From Listeria seeligeri serovar 1/2b str. SLCC3954 (lineage in GTDB: Bacteria > Bacillota > Bacilli > Lactobacillales > Listeriaceae): a DNA stretch of 64,000 nucleotides. Below, piece after piece: positions 47,515 through 56,128 of this stretch. Below the pieces are notes generated by a model that saw nothing but the letters and a program-made list of their open reading frames with translations, made no database searches and was not told where the DNA came from. Numbering within the stretch: the first letter of the stretch is position 1; every line of letters begins with the position of its first letter. Made by a program: the position numbers and the translations under genes. The stretch spans positions 248,001 to 312,000 of the forward strand of contig NC_013891.1 of the NCBI RefSeq assembly GCF_000027145.1, given 5' to 3'.

Positions 47515-48345
47515 ATGTTCGCAAATAAAATTCTTACTGAAAAAGACACGGAACAAATCCGATTTAGTATATTAGCCAGTGGAAGCTCAGGTAATGCCAC
47601 ACTTGTAGAAACAGGCGACCAAAAAATTCTCGTAGACTGCGGTTTAAGCGGGAAGAAAATGGAAGGATTGTTTGCGCAAGTTGGTAGAGATATGAGCGAT
47701 TTAGATGCGATTCTAATTACGCACGAACATTCCGATCATATTAAAGGTCTGGGCGTGCTTGCTCGTAAATATAAATTACCGATTTATGCAAATGCAAAAA
47801 CATGGCAAGCAATGGACAATATGATTGGGGAAGTTTCCTCTGATCAAAAATTCCAATTTGACATGGAAACAGTAAAATCTTTTGGCAGTATGCAAGTAGA
47901 ATCCTTTGGTGTATCACATGACGCGATTGAGCCGATGTTTTACATATTTCATAAAGGGAATAAAAAGTTCGTAATGATAACTGATACTGGATACGTAAGT
48001 GACCGCATGAAAGGACATATTGCAGGAGCTGATGCATACCTTTTTGAAAGTAATCATGATGTGGAAATGCTTCGAATGGGACGCTATCCGTGGAATGTAA
48101 AACGCAGAATTCTTGGAGACGAGGGCCATGTGAGTAATGAAGACGCGGCAATTGCGATGAGCGAAGTCATTACCGATCAAACGAAACGAATCTATTTAGG
48201 GCATCTTAGTAAAGACAACAATATGAAAGAACTTGCAAGAATGAGCGTAACTCAGACATTAATGGCAGAAGGTATCGACGTTGGCGGTAACCTGGAAATT
48301 TTTGACACTGACCCAGAAAATGCTACTTCTATCTTCACCATTTAA
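47515..48345 (+). CDS. walJ: WalJ (YycJ) metallo-beta-lactamase-fold hydrolase
   Basis: A 276-residue cytoplasmic metallohydrolase: [20 protein letters not shown], the metal motif [10 protein letters not shown], and [18 protein letters not shown] later. Relatives are suggested to be 5'-3' exonucleases or to link wall synthesis and replication; function is not settled. Conserved as the last gene of the wal cluster. Start ATG 47515 after AGGGGG. Confidence 0.92.
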   Translation: MFANKILTEKDTEQIRFSILASGSSGNATLVETGDQKILVDCGLSGKKMEGLFAQVGRDMSDLDAILITHEHSDHIKGLGVLARKYKLPIYANAKTWQAMDNMIGEVSSDQKFQFDMETVKSFGSMQVESFGVSHDAIEPMFYIFHKGNKKFVMITDTGYVSDRMKGHIAGADAYLFESNHDVEMLRMGRYPWNVKRRILGDEGHVSNEDAAIAMSEVITDQTKRIYLGHLSKDNNMKELARMSVTQTLMAEGIDVGGNLEIFDTDPENATSIFTI

Positions 48346-48366
48346 GTTTCACCAATTTGTTAAAGC

Positions 48367-48401
48367 TTTTTCATCATTTTTTCATATTTGTAGGTTACTA
48401 T
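48367..48401 (+). promoter_or_regulatory. htrA promoter with tandem direct repeats
   Basis: TTTTTCAT occurs twice (48367-48374 and 48378-48385), starts 11 bp apart, one helix turn, just upstream of the -10 TACTAT (48396-48401); a good -35 is missing. This is the form of an OmpR-type activator site; LisR, which is reported to control htrA in L. monocytogenes, is the likely binder (inference). Confidence 0.6.
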
Positions 48402-48441
48402 GAAGTATATAAATGCGAAATTTGCAGAGAGGAAGGAAGAC

Positions 48442-49932
48442 ATGGACGAGAAAGAGAAAGATTTAAATGAAAACACAGAAAAAGAGAGCACGCCAAGAAA
48501 AGAGGTCGAGGATACCTTACATACTCCTGAGAGCTCGCAACCAGTCCAAGAAACTCCTATCGTAGAAGGCGTGACACCAGAAGGAGAGAAATTTGCGGGA
48601 GCGACAGAAGAAGCAGCTGAGGCAAGTTCTACACATGCATTTTTTGAAGAGGCAAGCAAAGAACCAGCAAAACCAGCACCAGGACCTAGACGCCCGGGTA
48701 ATGCTGGCGGCGGTGTTCCTCCTAACCGAGTTACAACAGGTGGAAGTGGCAGCGGGAATGGACAGCCACCGAAACGTGGAAAACATTTTGTAGGTTACTT
48801 TTTAACTGCGCTTATCGGAGTTATCATCGGCGGATTAATTATTTTCTTCGTTGCTTGGGATAACGGTGACAATGCAGATAATTCAAGTACTAATGGAAAC
48901 AAAGCAAGCAAAGTCGAAAAAGTAAGTGTTAATACAACTTCAGATGTTACAAAAGCAGTAGACAAAGTGCAAGATGCTGTAGTAAGTGTATTAAATTACC
49001 AATCAACAGCTTCACTTGATGGAACAACTACTTCTGAACAAGAAGCTTCATCAGGATCAGGCGTAATTTACAAAAAAGAAAATGGTAAAGCATACATCGT
49101 AACTAATAATCACGTTGTTGCTGATGCCAATAAATTAGAAGTAACTTTCACAAATGGTAAAAAATCAGAAGCGAAATTACTAGGAACAGACGAATGGAAT
49201 GATTTAGCTGTTTTAGAAATTGATGATAAAAACGTAACCACAGTTGCTGCATTTGGCGACTCTGATTCACTAAAATTAGGTGAACCAGCCATTGCAATTG
49301 GTAGCCCACTTGGAACTGAATTTTCAGGTTCTGTAACTCAAGGTATCATCTCTGGCTTAAACCGTGCCGTACCAGTTGATACAAATGGTGATGGAACAGA
49401 AGACTGGGAAGCAGACGTAATCCAAACAGATGCAGCTATCAACCCAGGTAATAGTGGTGGTGCTTTAATCAACATCGAAGGACAAGTTATTGGAATTAAC
49501 TCCATGAAGATTTCGATGGAAAATGTTGAAGGAATTAGCTTTGCGATCCCAAGTAACACAGTAGAACCAATCATTGAACAATTAGAAACAAAAGGTGAAG
49601 TAGAACGTCCATCTCTAGGTGTATCATTACGTGACGTTGATACTATTCCAGAAACACAACAACAAAATGTATTGAAATTACCAGATGGCGTTGATTACGG
49701 CGCAATGGTACAACAAGTCGTATCTGGTTCAGCAGCTGACAAAGCAGGCCTAAAACAATATGATGTTATCGTTGAACTAAACGGTGAAAAAGTAACTAAT
49801 TCCATGACATTACGCAAAATCTTATATGGTGATGAAGTGAAAATTGGTGACAAAGTCAAAGTGAAATACTACCGTGATGGTAAAGAAAAATCAACTAACA
49901 TTCAATTAGAAGCAGCAAAAACAACAACTTGA
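48442..49932 (+). CDS. htrA: HtrA/DegP-type serine protease
   Basis: A 496-residue membrane-anchored protease. A charged, proline-rich cytoplasmic N-terminus (about 1-110) precedes one span (about 113-136, FVGYFLTALIGVIIGGLIIF). The protease domain has His in TNNHVVADA, Asp in NDLAVLEID and Ser338 in NPGNSGGAL. A PDZ domain covers about 390-490. It degrades misfolded proteins at the membrane-wall interface and supports stress survival. ATG 48442 follows AGGAAGG; the upstream ATG 48400 overlaps the predicted -10 and is rejected. Confidence 0.94.
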   Translation: MDEKEKDLNENTEKESTPRKEVEDTLHTPESSQPVQETPIVEGVTPEGEKFAGATEEAAEASSTHAFFEEASKEPAKPAPGPRRPGNAGGGVPPNRVTTGGSGSGNGQPPKRGKHFVGYFLTALIGVIIGGLIIFFVAWDNGDNADNSSTNGNKASKVEKVSVNTTSDVTKAVDKVQDAVVSVLNYQSTASLDGTTTSEQEASSGSGVIYKKENGKAYIVTNNHVVADANKLEVTFTNGKKSEAKLLGTDEWNDLAVLEIDDKNVTTVAAFGDSDSLKLGEPAIAIGSPLGTEFSGSVTQGIISGLNRAVPVDTNGDGTEDWEADVIQTDAAINPGNSGGALINIEGQVIGINSMKISMENVEGISFAIPSNTVEPIIEQLETKGEVERPSLGVSLRDVDTIPETQQQNVLKLPDGVDYGAMVQQVVSGSAADKAGLKQYDVIVELNGEKVTNSMTLRKILYGDEVKIGDKVKVKYYRDGKEKSTNIQLEAAKTTT

Positions 49933-49940
49933 TTAATTAG

Positions 49941-49973
49941 AAGCCACTCTCTAGCAGTAGAGGGTGGCTTTTT
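49941..49973 (+). terminator. Terminator after htrA
   Basis: AAGCCACTCTCT (49941-49952) pairs with AGAGGGTGGCTT (49959-49970), one G-U; TTT follows. Confidence 0.88.
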
Positions 49974-50209
49974 GTATGTGGAAAAGCTGTGGATAGTGTT
50001 TTTTTTCAGATATAGATATGGTAGGGAACGTAAATTCTGCTACTAAATATAGCAACAACCTGTGGATATGTGGATAACTTCTGGGGATAACCTGTGTGTA
50101 AGCAGTGAATATCTTGTGGAAAAGAACAATTTTGATAATTTAATCAATAAAAGCAGACTTATTTTTGAAAAAAACGCATTTTTTGCGAAAATATGGGACA
50201 AAAAAAGAA

Positions 50210-50292
50210 AAATGTGGATAGAAAGCCATTTATCCACATTTTGAGTAATAACAGCAAGGGAAAGTAAAAGAAAAAAAGATATTACTCAAAAT
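50210..50292. repeat. Two nested inverted repeats in the DnaA-box region
   Basis: AAAATGTGGATA pairs with TATCCACATTTT (about 50210-50242), a hairpin made of two opposed DnaA boxes. Next, ATTTTGAGTAATA (50238-50250) pairs perfectly with TATTACTCAAAAT (50280-50292), 13 bp, 29 bp apart. The two structures share bases and exclude each other in part. Confidence 0.7.
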
Positions 50293-50407
50293 CATAATAG
50301 GTGAAAGTTGCTGTGGGAGAGGTGTTTGGTGGATTTTGAAGGGGAAATAATTGGGCAAAATCATAACGGGCGATTCTTGTGGATAACCTGTGGATAGTGA
50401 AAATCAA

Positions 50408-50439
50408 CGAACATATATATTGTATGGAATATATGTTCG
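50408..50439. repeat. Inverted repeat CGAACATATAT/ATATATGTTCG
   Basis: A perfect 11-bp inverted repeat (50408-50418 and 50429-50439) with a 10-bp centre. The arms look like LexA half-sites (GAAC/GTTC), but the spacing is too large for a normal SOS box. It lies between DnaA-box groups. Confidence 0.65.
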
Positions 50440-50530
50440 GACACAAAATAGAGAACCGTCCTGTGGATATGTGGATAATTTTTGTGTATAACTTGTGTAT
50501 AAGGGTGGGATAACTTGTGGAGAAAGTATT

Positions 50531-50560
50531 TTGACTAATTTTTTCGTAACGACGTATATT
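50531..50560 (+). promoter_or_regulatory. Promoter of rlmH
   Basis: TTGACT (50531-50536), an 18-bp spacer, TATATT (50555-50560). The last DnaA box ends 7 bp upstream of the -35. Confidence 0.65.
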
Positions 50561-50660
50561 ATATGAGAAAAGAACTAAAAAGCAGAAATTAGTTTTAGGT
50601 AGTGCTTGGGGCATAATTTGTTGTATCATAAGGGTATTAATAAAATTAAGGGTGGCGCAA

Positions 50661-51140
50661 ATGAATATTCAAATTGTAACGGTGGGAAAACTAAAAGAAA
50701 AATATTTAGTGCAGGGAATTGCCGAATATTTAAAGCGTCTGAGTGCATACGCGAAAGTAAATATTGTCGAAGTTGCGGACGAGAAAGCGCCAGAAGTATT
50801 GAGCGAGGCGGAAATGAAGCAAGTAAAAGAGAAGGAAGGCGCGCGGATTTTGGCAAAAATCCCAGAAGATGCTTATGTGATTGCGCTTGCGATAGACGGG
50901 AAGATGAAGTCGAGCGAGGAATTTGCGGCGGATTTGGATAAGCTCGCGACGTATGGCCGGAGTAAGGTGACGTTTGTGATTGGTGGATCGCTTGGGCTGA
51001 GTGAGGCGGTTTTGAAGCGGAGTGATGAACGGATTTCGTTTGGTCGGTTGACGTTGCCGCATCAGTTGATGAGACTTGTGTTGGTGGAACAGGTTTACCG
51101 GGCGTTTCGGATTGTGCGGGGGGAGCCTTATCATAAATGA
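50661..51140 (+). CDS. rlmH: 23S rRNA pseudouridine1915 N3-methyltransferase
   Basis: A 159-residue SPOUT methyltransferase, full length for RlmH (starts [20 protein letters not shown]). [20 protein letters not shown] and [22 protein letters not shown] form the knotted SAM site; it ends RGEPYHK. It methylates pseudouridine 1915 in helix 69. ATG 50661 is preferred to an in-frame GTG at 50652. The last 18 bp (51123-51140, GAGCCTTATCATAAATGA) resemble the staphylococcal SCC attachment site, which is the same end of the same gene. Confidence 0.96.
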   Translation: MNIQIVTVGKLKEKYLVQGIAEYLKRLSAYAKVNIVEVADEKAPEVLSEAEMKQVKEKEGARILAKIPEDAYVIALAIDGKMKSSEEFAADLDKLATYGRSKVTFVIGGSLGLSEAVLKRSDERISFGRLTLPHQLMRLVLVEQVYRAFRIVRGEPYHK

Positions 51141-51189
51141 TTATATTTTTAACTAAGGTAAATAAATTTTAGGTATAGAAGGTGAGCAT

Positions 51190-52404
51190 ATGGAGGAAAT
51201 AGAAATGCTAGTAAAAAATCTTCAAAAAGAAGAAAATCTTAATGAAATTCGGTATTTACTTTGTAATACAAAACTAATTGATGAATGGAAGTTTCTTTTT
51301 TTTCGTGAAAATAGTGGTGTAGCTATTCCAACAAATATTTTTTTTCAAGAAGCAAAATTAGTTTCACTAGGAATAAATGGTCACGAAAATTTTAGCTTTT
51401 TGGATAAAAAACAAGCTTTGGATTTATCTACACAAAAAAAGAGCCAATTTGGATTCGTTAACTGTGTTAATTTTGACTCCAATATTATTAGTTATATGGA
51501 TAGACTTTTTCTTACTAGAGATAAAGACAATAACTTGGATTTATTTCTTTTTTTGAGAAATCTATTGAAGTATAGAAGAGGAGATTTTACATGTTATCCG
51601 TATATGTATGAGAATTGTACCAAATTAGATGACTCTAATATTTTAGAGGGAGTAAGAAGTAGTTTAAAAGCTTTTTTTACATTTAAAGAATTTAATAACG
51701 TAGAAGAATTTGATAATTATTTTTACAATGAACAAGTGAAGGAGTATCCTCAAAATATTTGTAAAGAAAGTGAAGATTTTATACAAATGATGTTTCAAAA
51801 GAAAAACGAAATTGATAATAAACAAGAACTTTTATTTCAAAAGCCGATTCAGGCTCTAATTCTTCAATCTGCCATAATAAAATTTTCATCTAATAAAGGA
51901 ATAAAATTTAAAATTGAGCAGTTATTTGATTTTTTTGTAAACCAGTTAGGGAGATTCTTTGAAAGAGAGCTAGCGGTTTGTTATTTATACTTGAAAAATG
52001 ATAGACGAACAACACGCTTTTTTGGGAAAATACAAAAAAATTCGAAAAACATTTTAAATGTTATAGAAGGCATGTCGTGGGATCTTTATCATATTAGACA
52101 ATTAGAGGAATTGATGACCAGAAGTGAATATGAAAAGGCTGACTTTGAAATGCACTCTCTAGCTACATTTGACAATGGACTTAAAGAGATGTTAACAATT
52201 TATCCGGTTAAATCTATCTCCTTTTTTGAAAGCCAAAGAAATGTGGTTTTTGTTTATGATTTCCCAAATTTTATAGAAGAAGTTGATTTTCATCAATACT
52301 GGTCAAAAAGAAGTCCCAAAAAAAGAAATACAATATTTGAAAAAACTGACTGGAATTATTTTGTGAAGTCTAAAGAGAGAGAATTATTAAATTTAATGAA
52401 TTAG
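51190..52404 (+). CDS. Hypothetical protein, 404 aa
   Basis: I do not recognise a family. The protein is soluble, strongly AT-coded and rich in Phe, Asn, Lys and Glu (FGFVNCVNFDSNIISYMDRL, FFVNQLGRFFERELAVCYLY). A segment NVIEGMSWDLYHIRQLEELM and acidic patches near FVYDFPNFIEE could be active-site-like but this is guesswork. No signal peptide or membrane span. It begins 50 bp after rlmH, where accessory genes start. Start ATG 51190 after AAGGTGAG; ATG 51205 with GGAGG at 8 bp is an equal or better alternative. Composition differs from rlmH, suggesting acquisition. No paralogue in the window. Confidence 0.8.
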   Translation: MEEIEMLVKNLQKEENLNEIRYLLCNTKLIDEWKFLFFRENSGVAIPTNIFFQEAKLVSLGINGHENFSFLDKKQALDLSTQKKSQFGFVNCVNFDSNIISYMDRLFLTRDKDNNLDLFLFLRNLLKYRRGDFTCYPYMYENCTKLDDSNILEGVRSSLKAFFTFKEFNNVEEFDNYFYNEQVKEYPQNICKESEDFIQMMFQKKNEIDNKQELLFQKPIQALILQSAIIKFSSNKGIKFKIEQLFDFFVNQLGRFFERELAVCYLYLKNDRRTTRFFGKIQKNSKNILNVIEGMSWDLYHIRQLEELMTRSEYEKADFEMHSLATFDNGLKEMLTIYPVKSISFFESQRNVVFVYDFPNFIEEVDFHQYWSKRSPKKRNTIFEKTDWNYFVKSKERELLNLMN

Positions 52405-52567
52405 TTTATGGTGTGGTAATTCTTCTTCATGATTATTTGACAGAAGTATTTGCACAAGCAGTCTAAATTAAAGCGCTGTGATCCTTTTTCAGATCAGGGT
52501 ATCAAATTATGAATACGGTTTATTCTAAAATAAACTAGATAGAGCATTGCTCGAAAGGAGACTTCAA

Positions 52568-53230
52568 ATGTCCTTCTTAAAAAAATATGGTTTTTATTTT
52601 CTTCTTCTCGGTGTTCTGAGTGATTTTCTAACGCCTTACATACTTGGAATATTTTATCCTGGGTTAAACCAAATGACGATGGTGATGAGTGTGTTTGGGG
52701 ATGTGGCTAGTCCGGTTCGTGGGGCGTTTTTGGTTTGGTCGGTGGTTTCGGGAGTGCTGTTTGTGCTCGCTTTGCCGGCGATTTATCAGAGCGCTTTTGA
52801 GCAATCACGGACTTTGGCGATTTTGCTGGTTTCTGCAATTGGATTGTACGGGATTGGCGATTGTATCTTCACGGGATTATTTAGTATTGATACGGAACAA
52901 GTGACTTGGACGTTTTCAACTTGGGTGCACAATATAGGCTCAGGTTTGGGGTATATGGGATTTTTACTGTTTCCGTTGTTCTTGGTGCTACTTTACCGAA
53001 AAACGGGTGAGACGGTTTATAGCAAGCTTTATTTGGTGCTTCTAATTGTTAGTTTGCTGTCAGCGGGTGTATACGGTTTGGCGCGGATTCCGGCGGTTAA
53101 TTATTTGCCTGTTTTGGATAAAATTGGCTTTTGTCAGCGGGTTAGTTTCTTTTTTAATTATTTGCCGATTGTTGTTTTTGGGGTTGAGGGGATTAGGAGA
53201 AATACACAAAAATTCCTAGTTACTAAATAG
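52568..53230 (+). CDS. DUF998-like multi-span membrane protein
   Basis: A 220-residue protein with about six membrane spans (for example FYFLLLGVLSDFLTPYILGI at about 9-28 and FLVWSVVSGVLFVLALPAIY). The pattern resembles the DUF998 family, whose function is unknown. ATG 52568 follows AAAGGAG; an upstream in-frame ATG-like start at 52547 lacks a site. GC is higher than in flanking genes. It lies between the unknown 404-aa gene and the type I restriction locus. Confidence 0.75.
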   Translation: MSFLKKYGFYFLLLGVLSDFLTPYILGIFYPGLNQMTMVMSVFGDVASPVRGAFLVWSVVSGVLFVLALPAIYQSAFEQSRTLAILLVSAIGLYGIGDCIFTGLFSIDTEQVTWTFSTWVHNIGSGLGYMGFLLFPLFLVLLYRKTGETVYSKLYLVLLIVSLLSAGVYGLARIPAVNYLPVLDKIGFCQRVSFFFNYLPIVVFGVEGIRRNTQKFLVTK

Positions 53231-53551
53231 TCTGGGTTTTTAGACATGGCAAATGTGAAAATCTGTTGGTTTAAGAAAAGACAAAGCTAACAACTAAATA
53301 GGTTTCGACAACTTCAATAATAGCTTGTTTTATCAAATACAGGGATACCTTAAAGATTCTAAAAAGATGACATGTGCTTGTTTAGGGTAGCCGACATGGG
53401 TGACGAAATGGTAATATAGAAGTGTATGACTTGATAATAAGATAAATCAATTTGATTAGTTTTTAGATGGTGTGATATGTAATACAAATAACTATAATTA
53501 GTTAAATTAATTCATATAAAAACAAATATTAATTTAACAGGGGGATAACTA
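53231..53551. other. 320-bp region before hsdM with promoter-like and repeat sequences
   Basis: No gene found. A TATAAT lies at 53493-53498 but its -35 is poor. A near-palindrome AATCAA-T-TTGATT is at 53445-53457 (the TTGATT could also be a -35). A perfect 11-bp inverted repeat, GTTAAATTAAT (53501-53511) with ATTAATTTAAC (53528-53538), lies directly before the hsdM ribosome binding site and could be an operator or a translation-blocking hairpin. Confidence 0.55.
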
Positions 53552-56128
53552 ATGATTACTTCAGAAGAAATTAAACGTAGATTATGGGACGGGGCGAATG
53601 AACTTCGTGGTTCCATGGATGCGAGTCGATATAAAGATTACATGCTAGGACTAATGTTTTATAAGTTTTTAAGTGATAAGACATTGGAAATATTTAAAGC
53701 AAATAGTGATTGTGGTCAGGTGTCTGAATCAGAACTAGTGGAAGAATATGCAAAAGCAAGAGCTGATTATGGTGAGAGTTTAGATAAAATGATTCAAGGT
53801 GTTTTAGGTTATTTTGTGCTACCGGAATATCTATATCAAACATGGTTGAAGGATATTGCGATAGGTGAGTTTGAGGTTCAAAAAGTAATTGATAGTTTAA
53901 ACAATTTCGAGCGAACAATTTCTGTTTCAGGTGATTCGGATGATTTTCAAGGTTTGTTTTCAAGTTCCACTATTGACTTAACAGATACTGCGTTAGGTAG
54001 TAATTTAAATGAACGTAGTAAGAATATAAAAGCATTAATTGAGTTGTTTCAAGACTTAAACATGGTCGCTTTGCAAAAAAGTGATGTTCTTGGTGATGCT
54101 TATGAGTATTTAATTGGTCAATTTGCCATGGAATCCGGAAAAAAAGCTGGAGAATTCTATACGCCTAGACAAGTAAGTGAAGTTATGGCACAAATTGCGG
54201 CTAAAACTTCTAATATTACTTCTATTTATGATCCAACAGTTGGCTCTGGCTCATTATTATTAACGGTGAAAAAACATTTAAAAGAAGATGTCCAAAAAGA
54301 TTTAAACTATTATGGACAAGAAAAAAACACGGCTACATATAACTTAACACGAATGAATCTATTGCTTCACGGCGTACGTCCTGAGAAAATGAGCGTTAAA
54401 AATGGTGACACTTTATCAGAAGACTGGCCTGAAGATCCAAATCGCCCAGCTGAGGGAGTGTTATTCGATGCAGTTGTAATGAATCCGCCCTATTCACTAG
54501 CAAACTGGAATAAATCTAATTTAAAAGTAAGTGATCCTCGTTTTGAAATAGCAGGTGTATTACCACCAGATTCAAAGGGGGACTTTGCTTTTCTTTTGCA
54601 TGGTTTATATCATTTAGGTCAAACTGGAACGATGGCAATTGTGTTGCCTCATGGGGTGTTATTCCGCGGCGGAACTGAAGGCGAAATTCGCAAACGACTA
54701 TTGAATAAAAATTATATTGATACAATTATTGGACTACCAGGGAATTTATTTACAAATACAGGAATCCCAGTATGTGTTTTAATTTTGAAAAAGAATCGAA
54801 CAATTAGTGATCCTGTTCTTGTAATAGATGCTTCGCGAAACTTTATTAAAGTGGGCAAACAAAATGTACTACAAGAAAAAGATATTGCGAGAATTGTGGA
54901 TACATATGTTGAACGCGCTGAAAAGACTGGATATAGTCATTTAGCTAGTAGAGAAGAAATTATCGAAAATGAGTACAATATGAATATTCCAAGATATGTA
55001 GAAGCAATTGATGAAGAAATTCCTCACGATGTGGATGCTCATTTATACGGCGGAATTCCGCAAGCAAACATTGACGAACTAAAAACACTACAGACAACGG
55101 TAAAAAATGTGTTGGATAGTTCACTCAAGTCGATTCGTGACGGATATGTTCAATTAGAAAAACCGATGGATGAACTAACGAAAGAAGTACTAACTGATAA
55201 AAACATTATCGCTAAATCAGATTTAATACGAGAAAAATCCCAAGCTTTTATTGAGAACTATTGGAAGAAATTACATGAGATCAATAATATTTTAGATGTC
55301 AATCCATTAATGGAGGAAATGCTAGTCGGTATTAAAGAATTACTCTCACCCTTCGATGGAATAGATGTGTATGATGGCTACCAAATTATTGCAGAAGTGT
55401 GGAAAAAAGACTTAACTCATGATGCTGAGCTTATAGCGGGTGGTGGTTTCTACACAATCGGTCGGATACGTGAAGCTAATATGGTGACTAAAGGCAGCGG
55501 AAATAAGAAACGAGAAGAACAAGACGGGTGGATTGGCGCAATTTTACCTAATGAATTAATTGCGAAACACTTATATAGTGAAGAACTCCAAGTCATTGAA
55601 GATAAAAAAGCTCGTTTGGCTGCCGTTGAAGCAGAACTTAGTGAGTTAGTAGAAGCAACTAAAGTGGAAGATAGTGATGAAAATGTTGCCTTATATGAGT
55701 CATTAAAGAAAAATACTGAGGGCGAACCACAAGATTCATTTGAAAGCAAAACAGTCAAAGCAGAACTGAAAAAAATAACGAAAGAAAGCTCTTCTTATGC
55801 GTTGTTGAAACAAGTTGATGGGTTAATAGCTGAGAAGTCGGTATTAGGCAAAGAAATCAAAACTAAAGAGAGTGAACTAAAAGAAGCTGTATATGAGCGG
55901 ATTCTTGTTTTAACCAATGAAGAAATTGATGAATTAGTATTCGAGAAATGGTTTGGCACAACTGTAAATGAGTTAGTGAAGCTTATTGAATTACCGCTTA
56001 AAAAGGAATTAAATATTCTGGAACAGCTGCATAAGCGCTATGCAGAAACACTGGATGATCTTGATGAAGAGAGTACAAAATTAGAAGCGGAATTAGAAAA
56101 AATGATGAGTGAACTGGTGGTGAGGTAG
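53552..56128 (+). CDS. hsdM: Type I restriction-modification methyltransferase subunit
   Basis: An 858-residue HsdM. N-terminal HsdM helical domain (about 5-170, RRLWDGANELRGSMDASRYK), then the N6-adenine methyltransferase: SAM motif YDPTVGSGS (226-234) and catalytic NPPY (311-314). Residues about 500-858 are a long helical, charged extension, probably coiled-coil, absent from the ~520-residue E. coli and S. aureus type. This is the longer EcoR124-like class. AGGGGGA precedes the ATG. The stop (TAG) directly abuts the hsdS ATG. It modifies host DNA and, with HsdR, forms the restriction complex. Confidence 0.93.
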   Translation: MITSEEIKRRLWDGANELRGSMDASRYKDYMLGLMFYKFLSDKTLEIFKANSDCGQVSESELVEEYAKARADYGESLDKMIQGVLGYFVLPEYLYQTWLKDIAIGEFEVQKVIDSLNNFERTISVSGDSDDFQGLFSSSTIDLTDTALGSNLNERSKNIKALIELFQDLNMVALQKSDVLGDAYEYLIGQFAMESGKKAGEFYTPRQVSEVMAQIAAKTSNITSIYDPTVGSGSLLLTVKKHLKEDVQKDLNYYGQEKNTATYNLTRMNLLLHGVRPEKMSVKNGDTLSEDWPEDPNRPAEGVLFDAVVMNPPYSLANWNKSNLKVSDPRFEIAGVLPPDSKGDFAFLLHGLYHLGQTGTMAIVLPHGVLFRGGTEGEIRKRLLNKNYIDTIIGLPGNLFTNTGIPVCVLILKKNRTISDPVLVIDASRNFIKVGKQNVLQEKDIARIVDTYVERAEKTGYSHLASREEIIENEYNMNIPRYVEAIDEEIPHDVDAHLYGGIPQANIDELKTLQTTVKNVLDSSLKSIRDGYVQLEKPMDELTKEVLTDKNIIAKSDLIREKSQAFIENYWKKLHEINNILDVNPLMEEMLVGIKELLSPFDGIDVYDGYQIIAEVWKKDLTHDAELIAGGGFYTIGRIREANMVTKGSGNKKREEQDGWIGAILPNELIAKHLYSEELQVIEDKKARLAAVEAELSELVEATKVEDSDENVALYESLKKNTEGEPQDSFESKTVKAELKKITKESSSYALLKQVDGLIAEKSVLGKEIKTKESELKEAVYERILVLTNEEIDELVFEKWFGTTVNELVKLIELPLKKELNILEQLHKRYAETLDDLDEESTKLEAELEKMMSELVVR

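Larger units (their letters stand above)
49977..50524. repeat. DnaA-box cluster between htrA and rlmH
   Basis: About sixteen matches to the DnaA box TGTGGATAA lie in 550 bp. Perfect: 50069-50077, 50378-50386, 50470-50478 (plus) and 50230-50238 (minus). One mismatch: 49977, 49988, 50061, 50082, 50115, 50213, 50389, 50462, 50483, 50494 and 50516 (starts). The tandem CCTGTGGATATGTGGATAA occurs twice (50059, 50460). No gene is present. In Bacillus, I recall the homologous gene (yydA) among those with DnaA bound upstream. A role in titrating DnaA or controlling rlmH is inferred. Confidence 0.85.

Noticed and set aside
50408-50439. LexA/SOS box upstream of rlmH
   Set aside because: The GAAC and GTTC arms are about 18 bp too far apart for a LexA dimer site; listed only as an inverted repeat.
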